A DNA stretch of 38,155 nucleotides from an uncultured Prevotellaceae bacterium (lineage in GTDB: Bacteria; Bacteroidota; Bacteroidia; Bacteroidales; Bacteroidaceae), in assembly GCA_900316265.1 (NCBI GenBank), contig ONCH01000020.1, positions 1 through 38,155 on the forward strand, given 5' to 3'. Below, piece by piece: positions 26,569-33,167 of the stretch. Below the pieces are notes generated by a model. It was not told the DNA's origin. It ran no database searches and saw only the letters and a list, made by a program, of their open reading frames with translations. A program made the translations under genes and the position numbers. Every line of letters begins with the position of its first letter. The first letter of the stretch is position 1.

Positions 26569-27153
26569 CCTTCTCTTTCCCAATGCACTATACACAATCT
26601 TGGCCACCTGGGGTTTGGTGTCTTCTTCCTTCATGCCGTGGGCAATACGACCATAGATATAGGGAACCTCCAGACCTTTGATACAGTAGTGGGTAATGTC
26701 TGCAACAAGGTCTACATTGTCGATATCGAACTCGCCATCTTCCTTGCCCTCGTGGAACACCTTACGGAACAGTTCTATCTCGGCATCGTCAAAGTTCTTG
26801 CGGACCTTCTCCACCATCCAGATGTTACGGAAGAACTCAGCACGCAAATTACCGTTGCGCACCACTGTCTCACGAATCATGCTCAGGTGCATATAGATGA
26901 GTTCAATGATCTTCTCCTGTGGGGGAATACGCTTGGCAGCTACCTCATCCAACTGGTCACTGAGGCGCTCCAGTTCTGATTCGATGACGGCATAGTAGAT
27001 TTCGTCCTTCGATTTAAAATAGGTGTACAGCGTACGACGCCCCTTACCTGAAGCCTGCGCGATGTCGTTCATCGTCGTATTCTCCAAACCGTTCTTTGCA
27101 AACAGCTGACGGGCTACATCTACCAGCCTCTGTCGTGTCTTTGATATGGACAT
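26563..27153 (-). CDS. TetR/AcrR-family transcriptional regulator
   Basis: A 196-aa DNA-binding repressor. The N-terminal helix-turn-helix covers about residues 27-48 (TTMNDIAQASGKGRRTLYTYF), preceded by the usual KTRQRLVDVARQLFAKNG helix. The C-terminal ligand domain is helical with no recognisable ligand signature. I chose the ATG at 27153 (MSISKTRQ) over a longer in-frame start because the extension would run through the promoter and palindrome; GGGAGGAA upstream resembles a ribosome site. A palindrome over its promoter suggests autorepression. Being upstream of fabG on the same strand, it may control that gene and fatty acid synthesis, but this is inference. Confidence 0.85.
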   Translation of the reverse strand: MSISKTRQRLVDVARQLFAKNGLENTTMNDIAQASGKGRRTLYTYFKSKDEIYYAVIESELERLSDQLDEVAAKRIPPQEKIIELIYMHLSMIRETVVRNGNLRAEFFRNIWMVEKVRKNFDDAEIELFRKVFHEGKEDGEFDIDNVDLVADITHYCIKGLEVPYIYGRIAHGMKEEDTKPQVAKIVYSALGKRRI

Positions 27154-27183
27154 AGTTCTATTCCTCCCAAGCTTTTTCACATA

Positions 27184-27214
27184 TTGCACAGTGCAAATAT
27201 AATGTGCAAAATTA
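27184..27214 (-). promoter_or_regulatory. tetR promoter with overlapping palindromic operator
   Basis: TTGCAC-A-GTGCAA (27184-27196) is a perfect 6-bp palindrome with a 1-nt centre. A third half-site GTGCAA lies at 27204-27209. Two -7 boxes on the minus strand overlap these sites: TATATTTG (27201-27194) and TAATTTTG (27214-27207). This layout is typical of TetR-type autoregulation. Confidence 0.6.
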
Positions 27215-27294
27215 GAAAATAGTTCTGAAATAGCCAAATAAAACGGACGTAAAAGTGTAGAAATACCTATTTTTTGCGATTTTCCTGCAAAATA

Positions 27295-27326
27295 TTTGCA
27301 TAATTCGAAAAATAGTCGTACCTTTG
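27295..27326 (+). promoter_or_regulatory. Promoter of the initiator tRNA gene
   Basis: TTTG (27295-27298), a 20-nt spacer, then TACCTTTG (27319-27326): a full match to the Bacteroidetes -33/-7 consensus, 22 nt upstream of the tRNA 5' end. Confidence 0.75.
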
Positions 27327-27348
27327 CACCCGCTTAAGAAAAAAACAT

Positions 27349-27421
27349 CGCGGAGTGGAGCAGTTGGTAGCTCGCCAGGCTCATAACCTGGAGGTCGCAC
27401 GTTCGAATCCTGCCTCCGCAA
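27349..27421 (+). tRNA. Initiator tRNA-Met (CAT anticodon)
   Basis: A 73-nt cloverleaf. The acceptor is CGCGGAG/CTCCGCA, with a C1:A72 mismatch that marks bacterial initiator tRNA. The anticodon stem CCAGG/CCTGG flanks CTCATAA with anticodon CAT. CCA is not encoded. Two oddities: the anticodon stem has A29:T41 where E. coli has G:C, and the T-stem GCACG/CCTGC contains a C:C mismatch at 52:62. Confidence 0.93.
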
Positions 27422-27425
27422 CTAC

Positions 27426-27454
27426 AGCAGCCTTTTAGGCTGCTTTTCTTTTTT
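27426..27454 (+). terminator. Terminator of the initiator tRNA gene
   Basis: AGCAGCC (27426-27432), loop TTTTA, GGCTGCT (27438-27444), followed by a T-rich tract to 27454. Confidence 0.85.
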
Positions 27455-27470
27455 ACTTAGGTTTCGCAAG

Positions 27471-27512
27471 CTCACCTCTCACTTCTTCCCTCTTACCTCT
27501 AGCTTTTCACTT
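27471..27512. repeat. Heptanucleotide tandem repeat, about 6 units, across the first mscS stop codon
   Basis: Phased units on the + strand: CTCACCT, CTCACTT, CTTCCCT, CTTACCT, CTAGCTT, TTCACTT. The minus-strand TAG of the MscS-family gene (27499-27501) lies in the fifth unit. Units read as TGA, TAA or TAG on the minus strand. Confidence 0.75.
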
Positions 27513-29199
27513 CCTGCATCTTAATAAAGTGCGACGATGTCGGATCGAGGTCGTGCTCATGGAACACGTCGATGATATTCTTGTGCAACTCAGAATAGAC
27601 GGCAAACAGCCGGTCGGTAGCCTTCGTATAGCCGTTTATCTCGTAGCGCGTATAGAAATCCTCCAGTGCAGTATAGAGCACAAAAGGCTTCGGATCCTTC
27701 TCTATCGTCTCCGTACGGGCGGCACCTTCCAGCAGATAGGCCTCGACGGTCTCGCGGGGCACGTGATAGGTAAAGGTGAAGACGGAGTGTACCACACTAC
27801 CCTTCCCGTCGCGCACGGCCGCGGTATAGTTGATGGTCTGCATAGACAATATCGAGTTGTTGGGCACGGTAACCACGTTGCCCTTGATATCCTTCAAACG
27901 GGTAATAAAGGCATTCTTCTCTATCACCTCGCCCTCCTGTTCGCCAATGCGCACATAGTCGCCTACCAGGAACGGTCGCATATAGGTAATGATAATACCA
28001 CTTATCAGGTTGCCAATGGTGGTGGTGGAGCCCAGCGAGAACAGGGCGGCAACAAAGATACTCACACCCTTGAAGACGACTGAGTCGGAGCCAGGCAGCA
28101 AGGGCCAAAGGACCACCAACGTAAAAGCAATGATGAAGATGCGGATAATATGATACGTGGGTACAGCCCAGTCCTGATAGAAACTGTCTATCTTCAGGTG
28201 ACCCACGGATATCTCGTCGGACAGATGGCGGAAGCCTCTCAGCACCCAGCGCACCACATAGATGATAACGACAATCTTCACCAAATTAGGGAAGTAGCGC
28301 ACTATCGACACCACCATGTCACGCAACGGGCTCCACACGTAGTTAATCATGTTCCACGTAAACTTCTCCGTCTCAGGGAAGATGCTGAACAGCAAGGGCA
28401 GCGAGATGAACAGCTGCACCACCACGAGGAATATCTGCAAGATGCGCGTCAGCAGCAACAGGATGTGTTCCTCCTGGTAAACGTTCATCAGTTCATACCC
28501 CTTGACCACCAGCGGTTTCAGTCTGCCGTTCACTCCTTCCAACACGAGCTTGCGCAAATAGCGGATGAAACGGGCTGTCAGCAGGAACAGCAGCACCTGC
28601 ACAACAATCAGGAACACTGCCCACCCCAAGCCTGTCAGCTTAGCCTCCAGACCATAGTCGGCATGCAGTTTCTCTATCTCTACTGACAGGATGCGCATCT
28701 GCTGTTCCGCCAGCTCCCGTCTCGACATACCATTCCATAAACCATCCAGATCGCTGACCCGAATCAGCACAATCTCACCACACATCACGTCGGCCGTATA
28801 TTCGCTCTCGAAGATGTGCATCGAGTCGGTCGTCAGCTTCAGGCTCTTGCCAATCTGTGTCACCTTCCTGGCTACCGCCTCCACACGGTGAGCAGGGTCA
28901 TCGCCACCCAGACTGGCGTATATATATAATAAGGTGTCTTCCTCAATGACCAACGGCACACCAGGCGTTATCTGTCGAAGCGAGTCGATGCGGTGCTTCT
29001 GCTCCACCTTGCGCAGCGAGTCCTCTCTGGCACCCCGTCCGCTCTCGTCCAGCGCATTCCGCAACAACAGCTCCTTCATCTTCATCTCCTGCAAGGCATA
29101 CTGCAGCGAGTCCATGCGCTGTCGCACAGAATCCACCTGTTGGGCACTGCCTATCAGCGCCCACCACATCATCAATATCATTAACCCCCATCGTTTCAT
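27499..29199 (-). CDS. MscS-family mechanosensitive channel, paralogue 1
   Basis: A 566-aa membrane channel likely to release solutes on hypo-osmotic shock. A signal peptide (MKRWGLMILMMWWALIGSAQ) is followed by about 165 periplasmic residues, including a coiled coil. Hydrophobic helices come next (about 190-215, 240-275, 300-325, 350-375, 385-410). The MscS core shows the pore helix and beta domain: LGSTTTIGNLISGIIITYMR, then GDYVRIGEQEGEVIEKNAF and VTVPNNSILS. It is longer than E. coli MscS (286 aa), with an added N-terminal module. A similar gene lies at 36234-37982. The -7 box ends only 5 nt before the ATG. Confidence 0.87.
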   Translation of the reverse strand: MKRWGLMILMMWWALIGSAQQVDSVRQRMDSLQYALQEMKMKELLLRNALDESGRGAREDSLRKVEQKHRIDSLRQITPGVPLVIEEDTLLYIYASLGGDDPAHRVEAVARKVTQIGKSLKLTTDSMHIFESEYTADVMCGEIVLIRVSDLDGLWNGMSRRELAEQQMRILSVEIEKLHADYGLEAKLTGLGWAVFLIVVQVLLFLLTARFIRYLRKLVLEGVNGRLKPLVVKGYELMNVYQEEHILLLLTRILQIFLVVVQLFISLPLLFSIFPETEKFTWNMINYVWSPLRDMVVSIVRYFPNLVKIVVIIYVVRWVLRGFRHLSDEISVGHLKIDSFYQDWAVPTYHIIRIFIIAFTLVVLWPLLPGSDSVVFKGVSIFVAALFSLGSTTTIGNLISGIIITYMRPFLVGDYVRIGEQEGEVIEKNAFITRLKDIKGNVVTVPNNSILSMQTINYTAAVRDGKGSVVHSVFTFTYHVPRETVEAYLLEGAARTETIEKDPKPFVLYTALEDFYTRYEINGYTKATDRLFAVYSELHKNIIDVFHEHDLDPTSSHFIKMQEVKS

Positions 29200-29204
29200 G
29201 CTTG

Positions 29205-29212
29205 CAAAGATA
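29205..29212 (-). promoter_or_regulatory. -7 promoter box of mscS paralogue 1
   Basis: CAAAGATA on the + strand reads TATCTTTG on the minus strand and ends 5 nt before the ATG, implying a leaderless transcript. Confidence 0.55.
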
Positions 29213-29325
29213 ATGATTAATTCTGATAATCACAAGAAATCCACAATATTTATTCCAATTATCATTATTCCTTAATTCCCTTATCTTCATTCGTTTCGAA
29301 CAAAAAACATATCGTAATTTTCTCC

Positions 29326-29404
29326 AAATACAGCTAATACGGAGTCCGTATTAGGCTATCTAACGTTCGTATTAGCCTATCTAGCGTTCGTACTAGCTGT
29401 ATTT
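29326..29404. repeat. 21-bp tandem repeat enclosed in an 11-bp inverted repeat
   Basis: Outer arms AAATACAGCTA (29326-29336) and TAGCTGTATTT (29394-29404) are perfectly complementary. Inside is a perfect 10-bp-arm palindrome, CTAATACGGA-G-TCCGTATTAG (29334-29354). From 29347 a 21-bp unit starting CGTATTAG repeats about 2.5 times (29347, 29368, 29389). No ORF covers it. Confidence 0.85.
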
Positions 29405-29422
29405 CTGAACCTTTTTCACAAA

Positions 29423-29678
29423 AGACCTAACATCCCTAACATACGGTTTACAAACTGTTGTAAAACAGGGTGTTACGATTCCGTTATTTCATTTACACCT
29501 AACACTATCCCTACCATCAAACCTAACATGACACCTAACCTGTATTCTGACACCCCTATGTTAGGGATGGTGTTAGGTCTAGCGTTAGGTCTGATGGTAG
29601 GGATAGCATTCTGGCCATAGTTCACAAATGCCCTGTACATCGCGGTTTCAGAGAATCCATGTTAGGTATGTTAGGTCT
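29423..29678. repeat. Mirror-symmetric array of CCTAAC/GTTAGG words
   Basis: From left to right: two CCTAAC 9 bp apart (29426, 29435), four CCTAAC/CCTACC exactly 12 bp apart (29498, 29510, 29522, 29534), four GTTAGG/GGTAGG exactly 12 bp apart (29560, 29572, 29584, 29596), and two GTTAGG 9 bp apart (29661, 29670). The ends (29423-29442 and 29659-29678) are 20-bp inverted repeats with one mismatch. 29505-29527 and 29584-29606 are complementary at 22 of 23 positions. No ORF covers it. Confidence 0.9.
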
Positions 29679-29705
29679 ATTGCAAAAAACTTTCTTGCAC
29701 AAAAT

Positions 29706-29736
29706 TTTGTCGTTTCAAGAATAATAACTATATTTG
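29706..29736 (+). promoter_or_regulatory. Promoter of the accessory operon
   Basis: TTTG (29706-29709), a 19-nt spacer, then TATATTTG (29729-29736): a full -33/-7 match. Transcription would start near 29741 and run into the structured RNA and the accessory genes. Confidence 0.75.
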
Positions 29737-29865
29737 CAAATGCAATCCGAAAGGAAAGTAATGCGTATTAATGTACAACCCTTAAAACCACAGATGCCTA
29801 TGGGCTGAGAAAAAGATATAACTGAAAATAAGGACATATAGGATGAAGCGTCCGCTTTGAATCTT

Positions 29866-29986
29866 GTTCTACTAAATTCGCCAAATTTACAAGAACTACC
29901 AAGAGTAAAAGCAAGGATGCTCACGTCGATAGGCGTGGGCTTTTACTCGTAGATGGTAGTTAGGCGTTTGGCGATGCCTGTAGAAC
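29866..29986 (+). ncRNA. Candidate structured RNA with four nested helices
   Basis: Perfect nested complementarities: GTTCTAC (29866-29872) with GTAGAAC (29980-29986); CGCCAAA (29879-29885) with TTTGGCG (29967-29973); AACTACC (29894-29900) with GGTAGTT (29955-29961); GAGTAAAAGC (29903-29912) with GCTTTTACTC (29939-29948). An apical CACG/CGTG stem lies at 29922-29937. The first internal loop is symmetric (6 and 6 nt). It lies 125 nt downstream of a strong promoter and ends 86 nt before a CDS. I recognise no known RNA family; it may be a cis-regulatory leader or a separate small RNA. Confidence 0.75.
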
Positions 29987-30072
29987 GTAGACGAAGTAAA
30001 TTGTCCACGTTTTCTTTTTGTGTGTATTTTTCGAGAGTATTCAACTTATTTATAACCAAAACAATTACTATT

Positions 30073-30546
30073 ATGCCTAACAACAAACCAACAAGTCCTG
30101 TTTTCTACGATGTAGTCGTAGGTAATAGTTTTAGTACAATTGAAGACGGTTGCACTGCCTTCGGGTTAAAACCTGTTAAACGTGGATGTATTACACTGGC
30201 TGGCGCACGATTTGAGAATGCACCACATCCTGATCCTACTCTACATGACGTTACTTTATGGTTCCCAAATACGAATAGCAAACATTGGGATAATGTCTAT
30301 AATAATGGTGTCATAACTGAGACTCCAAAGGATATGACAAAAAATCCAGCTCAAGTAAAAAAATATACGGAGAACTATGAATTGAGAATTACCTTCCTAA
30401 AGAACAAAAAAGGCTATCGTTTCGTTGGAGTCTATGATCTTGACATAGACGAGACTGATAGAAAAAAGAAATGTGTGTGGAAACGCCGTTTAGATGCTTT
30501 TAGTTCTGATTTGCATGAGATAAGAGAATTATTAACCAAATTATAA
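30073..30546 (+). CDS. 157-aa protein of unknown function
   Basis: A soluble protein with no signal peptide, starting MPNNKPTSPVFYDVVVG. I do not recognise it. The C-terminal half has an alternating beta pattern with YRFVGVYDLDIDETDR and a basic, Trp-containing KKKCVWKRRLDAF, ending in a helix (SSDLHEIRELLTKL). The 'YRFxGVYxLD...WKR' pattern recalls small beta-domains seen in some restriction or nucleic-acid-binding proteins, but this is only an impression. The ATG at 30073 is preferred over an in-frame start at 29953, because that extension would run through the 3' arms of the structured RNA. It is separated by 9 nt from the first dockerin-like gene, which suggests one operon. Confidence 0.65.
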   Translation: MPNNKPTSPVFYDVVVGNSFSTIEDGCTAFGLKPVKRGCITLAGARFENAPHPDPTLHDVTLWFPNTNSKHWDNVYNNGVITETPKDMTKNPAQVKKYTENYELRITFLKNKKGYRFVGVYDLDIDETDRKKKCVWKRRLDAFSSDLHEIRELLTKL

Positions 30547-30742
30547 ACAACAATTATGAAAACAAAGAAATTATTCCTGATGGCAGCCATGCTGCTGATG
30601 AGTGTATGCTCGTTTGCACAGAACAACACCCCGCTGAAGGGCGATGTAAATGAAGATGGTCAAGTGGATGTTGCTGACATTGTCGCCGTTATCAATATCA
30701 TGAAAAATGGTGGAGGAACGACCGATGGCAATTTATATTTCT
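30545..30742 (+). repeat. Duplicated dockerin-gene 5' segment, copy 1
   Basis: About 198 bp, including the 11-nt leader AAACAACAATT, nearly identical to 32970-33167. The differences are mostly synonymous. Similarity drops sharply after the Gly linker. Confidence 0.9.
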
Positions 30743-31335
30743 ATGTAGGAACGGAAAAGCCAACATCATTATCTCAAGCAACTGTTGTTGATTCATATCC
30801 TGCTGAATATACATTTACAAATCCAAGCACAACAGAAAAATGTTATGTTTATGTATTAACTAATGCAGATAAGACAGTTAATTTCTATGATCCATCAGAT
30901 CCTAATACACCAACAGTTAAGACAGAAGATACATCAACAATTAGTGGATATAAAATAACTTCTACTGGAGGACGTATTGCTAAAGGCGGAGATATTTTAA
31001 TTAAAATTACAGAAGCCCCCATGTATTATTGGTATGTAGGTCATAATGAATCGGATACATATATAACTAATTCTAATTATACTTCTATTGCATCACAAGT
31101 AACTACGCTTCCTGCGTCAACAGATATAACTCCTACAGATACATATGTTTATGTTGTTGCACCCAAAACAGTAACAATTAGAGTATATGATCCTGCTACA
31201 AATTTTGATATTAATATGAAAACATTTAACAGCTCAACTGGTACATATACAAATGCTGAAACTGAAGTAGGTGATTATAAATTATATCGTTCTGCCCAAC
31301 TTGTAGTTGGTACAACAAGAATAACAGCACAATAA
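30556..31335 (+). CDS. Secreted dockerin-like protein, copy 1
   Basis: A 259-aa exported protein. A signal peptide (MKTKKLFLMAAMLLMSVCSFA) is directly followed by one dockerin type I half-repeat, GDVNEDGQVDVADIVAVINI (about residues 29-48), with Asp/Asn at calcium-ligand positions 1, 3, 5 and 12. True cellulosomal dockerins have two such loops. A Gly linker (MKNGGGTTDG) leads to two copies of a repeat of about 95 aa that begins YFYVGTEKPT and YYWYVGHNES. From about 30760 codon use becomes very AT-rich compared with the N-terminal part. Residues 1-58 are nearly identical to copy 2 at 32981. It is followed by a cohesin-like gene. Confidence 0.75.
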   Translation: MKTKKLFLMAAMLLMSVCSFAQNNTPLKGDVNEDGQVDVADIVAVINIMKNGGGTTDGNLYFYVGTEKPTSLSQATVVDSYPAEYTFTNPSTTEKCYVYVLTNADKTVNFYDPSDPNTPTVKTEDTSTISGYKITSTGGRIAKGGDILIKITEAPMYYWYVGHNESDTYITNSNYTSIASQVTTLPASTDITPTDTYVYVVAPKTVTIRVYDPATNFDINMKTFNSSTGTYTNAETEVGDYKLYRSAQLVVGTTRITAQ

Positions 31336-31374
31336 ATATACCATGACACTAGTGAGGAAAAATAAAGAAACAAT

Positions 31375-32949
31375 ATGATGAAACGAAGAATACTACAAAC
31401 CATAGTTGCGCTGTTGGCAATCGTCAGTAGTGCAACGGCACAGACGCTCAGCGTCGCCTCCATTGATGCAACGACGGGCGAGCAGGCAGAGCTGGTGGTG
31501 AGTGCAAGCGGCATGAGTAATGTGACTGCTCTGCAGTTTAACCTCGCGCTGCCACAGGGCGTTACCCTGAATGAGAATGCTATCACAAAAGGCTCTGCAG
31601 TTAGCAGTCATGAACTGAAAGTTGAGACATTGGCCAATGGCGACCGTCTCTTTGTACTCTACAATATGGACCTTGGGCTTGTAAACAACGGTACGCTGTT
31701 GAAACTACCCATTACCATTGGACAGCAGACTGGAAGCTTCAACGGCAGCCTCAGTATTATCCGTACAGCAAGTACAGGTGCCGTAAGCCACGAGTGTGCA
31801 AATGCGAGCTTTAGCATCACAGTGAAAGCAGCAGAAGAGGAGTTAGTCACTATTACCGCTGACAACAAAACGATGACCTATGGCGATGATGTGCCTGTGT
31901 TGACTTATACAAGTACAGGAGCTGCACTGGGCGGTACGCCAACGTTATCAACTACAGCAACGAAGACATCACCTGTAGGAAGCTATCCTATCAAGGTAGA
32001 GAAGGGAACGGTAACAAATACCAACGTGACTTACGTAGATGGTACGCTGACCATCACAAAGGCTCCATTGACTGTTGGTGTACAGAATGTGACAATTACG
32101 GAGGGTGATGTTATCCCTACATTCACTCTAACGTATAGTGGTTTCCGCAATGGAGATACAGAAAGTACTGCTTTCACTACAAAGCCCGTTGCGACGACAA
32201 CTGCAGTAGCATTATCGAAGGCAGGCACCTATCCTATTACTGTCAGTGGCGGCGAGGCAAAGAATTATGCATTGAGCTATACACAAGGTACGCTGACCAT
32301 CAAGGAAAAGGTTGTTGACCCCGTCACAAGTGGAGAACTTGTTATTAATGGTAGTCTGTCTGGCCATGACTTGAGTTGTTTCTATGCCAGAGAGAATTAT
32401 GTGGAGGACAATACCATCGTACATGCTACAATCGGTGTTCGTTCAGGTAAGGACAGAACACGTGGTATTGTGGTTCAGTCAACTAATAATCCTCCAGAAA
32501 TTTGGAACACGCAATTCTTCGTTCGTCTGCCACAGGCATTGCCTGCTGGAACAAAGTACCGTTTCTCGTTCGACTACAAAGCCACTCAGAATGCAGACGT
32601 AAACATGGAGTGCCATAAAGAGCCCAGTGAGTTTATATATTGGGATTTTGGTAGCATGTCGTTTACTACCTCATGGAAACACTACGAAAGTGAAGGGATT
32701 ATTACGAGCGAGCAGAGCCCGAATAACAACCAAATGCGTACCATTGCCTTTAATTTGAGTCATATCAGTACCGCTACGACTTACTATTTCGACAACATTT
32801 CCTTCATCATAAACCCAACTACGGGTATTGGAGATGTGATGGCTGACGATAGCACGAATGGGGTTGTTTACAACCTTAGTGGTCAGAAGCTCTCAAAGCC
32901 TAAAAAGGGTATAAACATCGTTAATGGGCGAAAGGTTGTGGTGAAGTAA
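31375..32949 (+). CDS. Secreted cohesin-like multidomain protein, copy 1
   Basis: A 524-aa exported protein with signal peptide MMKRRILQTIVALLAIVSSATAQ. Residues about 24-155 read as a cohesin-type beta-sandwich ('GEQAELVVSASGMSNVTALQ', 'LPQGVTLNE', 'GTLLKLPITIGQQ'). Two MBG-like modules follow (about 157-232 and 233-312: 'YGDDVPVLTY', 'GTLTITKAPLTV', 'GTLTIKEK'), then a CBM4/9-like jelly-roll (about 322-478: 'LPAGTKYRFSFDYKA', 'TYYFDNISF'). The last 30 residues (YNLSGQKLSKPKKG...VNGRKVVVK) form the tail found on many Prevotella exported proteins. The start may be 31375 or the adjacent ATG at 31378. It is paired with the dockerin-like gene 39 nt upstream. Confidence 0.75.
   Translation: MMKRRILQTIVALLAIVSSATAQTLSVASIDATTGEQAELVVSASGMSNVTALQFNLALPQGVTLNENAITKGSAVSSHELKVETLANGDRLFVLYNMDLGLVNNGTLLKLPITIGQQTGSFNGSLSIIRTASTGAVSHECANASFSITVKAAEEELVTITADNKTMTYGDDVPVLTYTSTGAALGGTPTLSTTATKTSPVGSYPIKVEKGTVTNTNVTYVDGTLTITKAPLTVGVQNVTITEGDVIPTFTLTYSGFRNGDTESTAFTTKPVATTTAVALSKAGTYPITVSGGEAKNYALSYTQGTLTIKEKVVDPVTSGELVINGSLSGHDLSCFYARENYVEDNTIVHATIGVRSGKDRTRGIVVQSTNNPPEIWNTQFFVRLPQALPAGTKYRFSFDYKATQNADVNMECHKEPSEFIYWDFGSMSFTTSWKHYESEGIITSEQSPNNNQMRTIAFNLSHISTATTYYFDNISFIINPTTGIGDVMADDSTNGVVYNLSGQKLSKPKKGINIVNGRKVVVK
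31378..31820 (+). repeat. Duplicated cohesin-gene 5' segment, copy 1
   Basis: About 443 bp without gaps, highly similar to 33917-34359. It covers the signal peptide and the whole cohesin-like domain; the downstream modules are unrelated between copies. Confidence 0.9.
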
Positions 32950-32969
32950 AAGCATTAATAACCAATAAC

Positions 32970-33167
32970 AAACAACAATTATGAAAACAAAGAAATTATT
33001 CCTGATGGCAGCCATGCTGCTGATGAGTGTATGCTCGTTTGCACAGAACAACACCCCGCTGAAGGGTGACGTAAATGAAGATGGGCAAGTGGATGTTGCC
33101 GACATTGCCGCTGTTATCAATATCATGAAAAATGGTGGAGGAACGACCGATGGCAAATTATATTTCT
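32970..33167 (+). repeat. Duplicated dockerin-gene 5' segment, copy 2
   Basis: The second copy of the segment at 30545-30742 (offset 2425), starting with the same AAACAACAATT leader and ending in the Gly linker. Confidence 0.9.

Noticed and set aside
29423-29678. CRISPR array
   Set aside because: The repeated words are only 6-9 bp with 9- or 12-bp period and inverted halves; there are no spacers of CRISPR length and no cas genes.
29740-29808. 22-codon ORF (MQSERKVMRINVQPLKPQMP...) just after the accessory promoter
   Set aside because: Its ATG falls at or before the expected transcription start, and there is no other support for translation.
29715-29924. 69-codon frame on the minus strand
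   Set aside because: It lies across the promoter and the structured RNA and shows no protein-like pattern or start signal.
29953-30072. In-frame N-terminal extension of the 157-aa protein
   Set aside because: The extension would be encoded by the 3' arms of the structured RNA and is Arg/Phe-rich without protein-like pattern; the ATG at 30073 is more natural.
29700-30546. Retron or diversity-generating retroelement, given the structured RNA and variable C-termini
   Set aside because: No reverse transcriptase, no template/variable repeat pair and no msr-msd type inverted ends are visible in the window.
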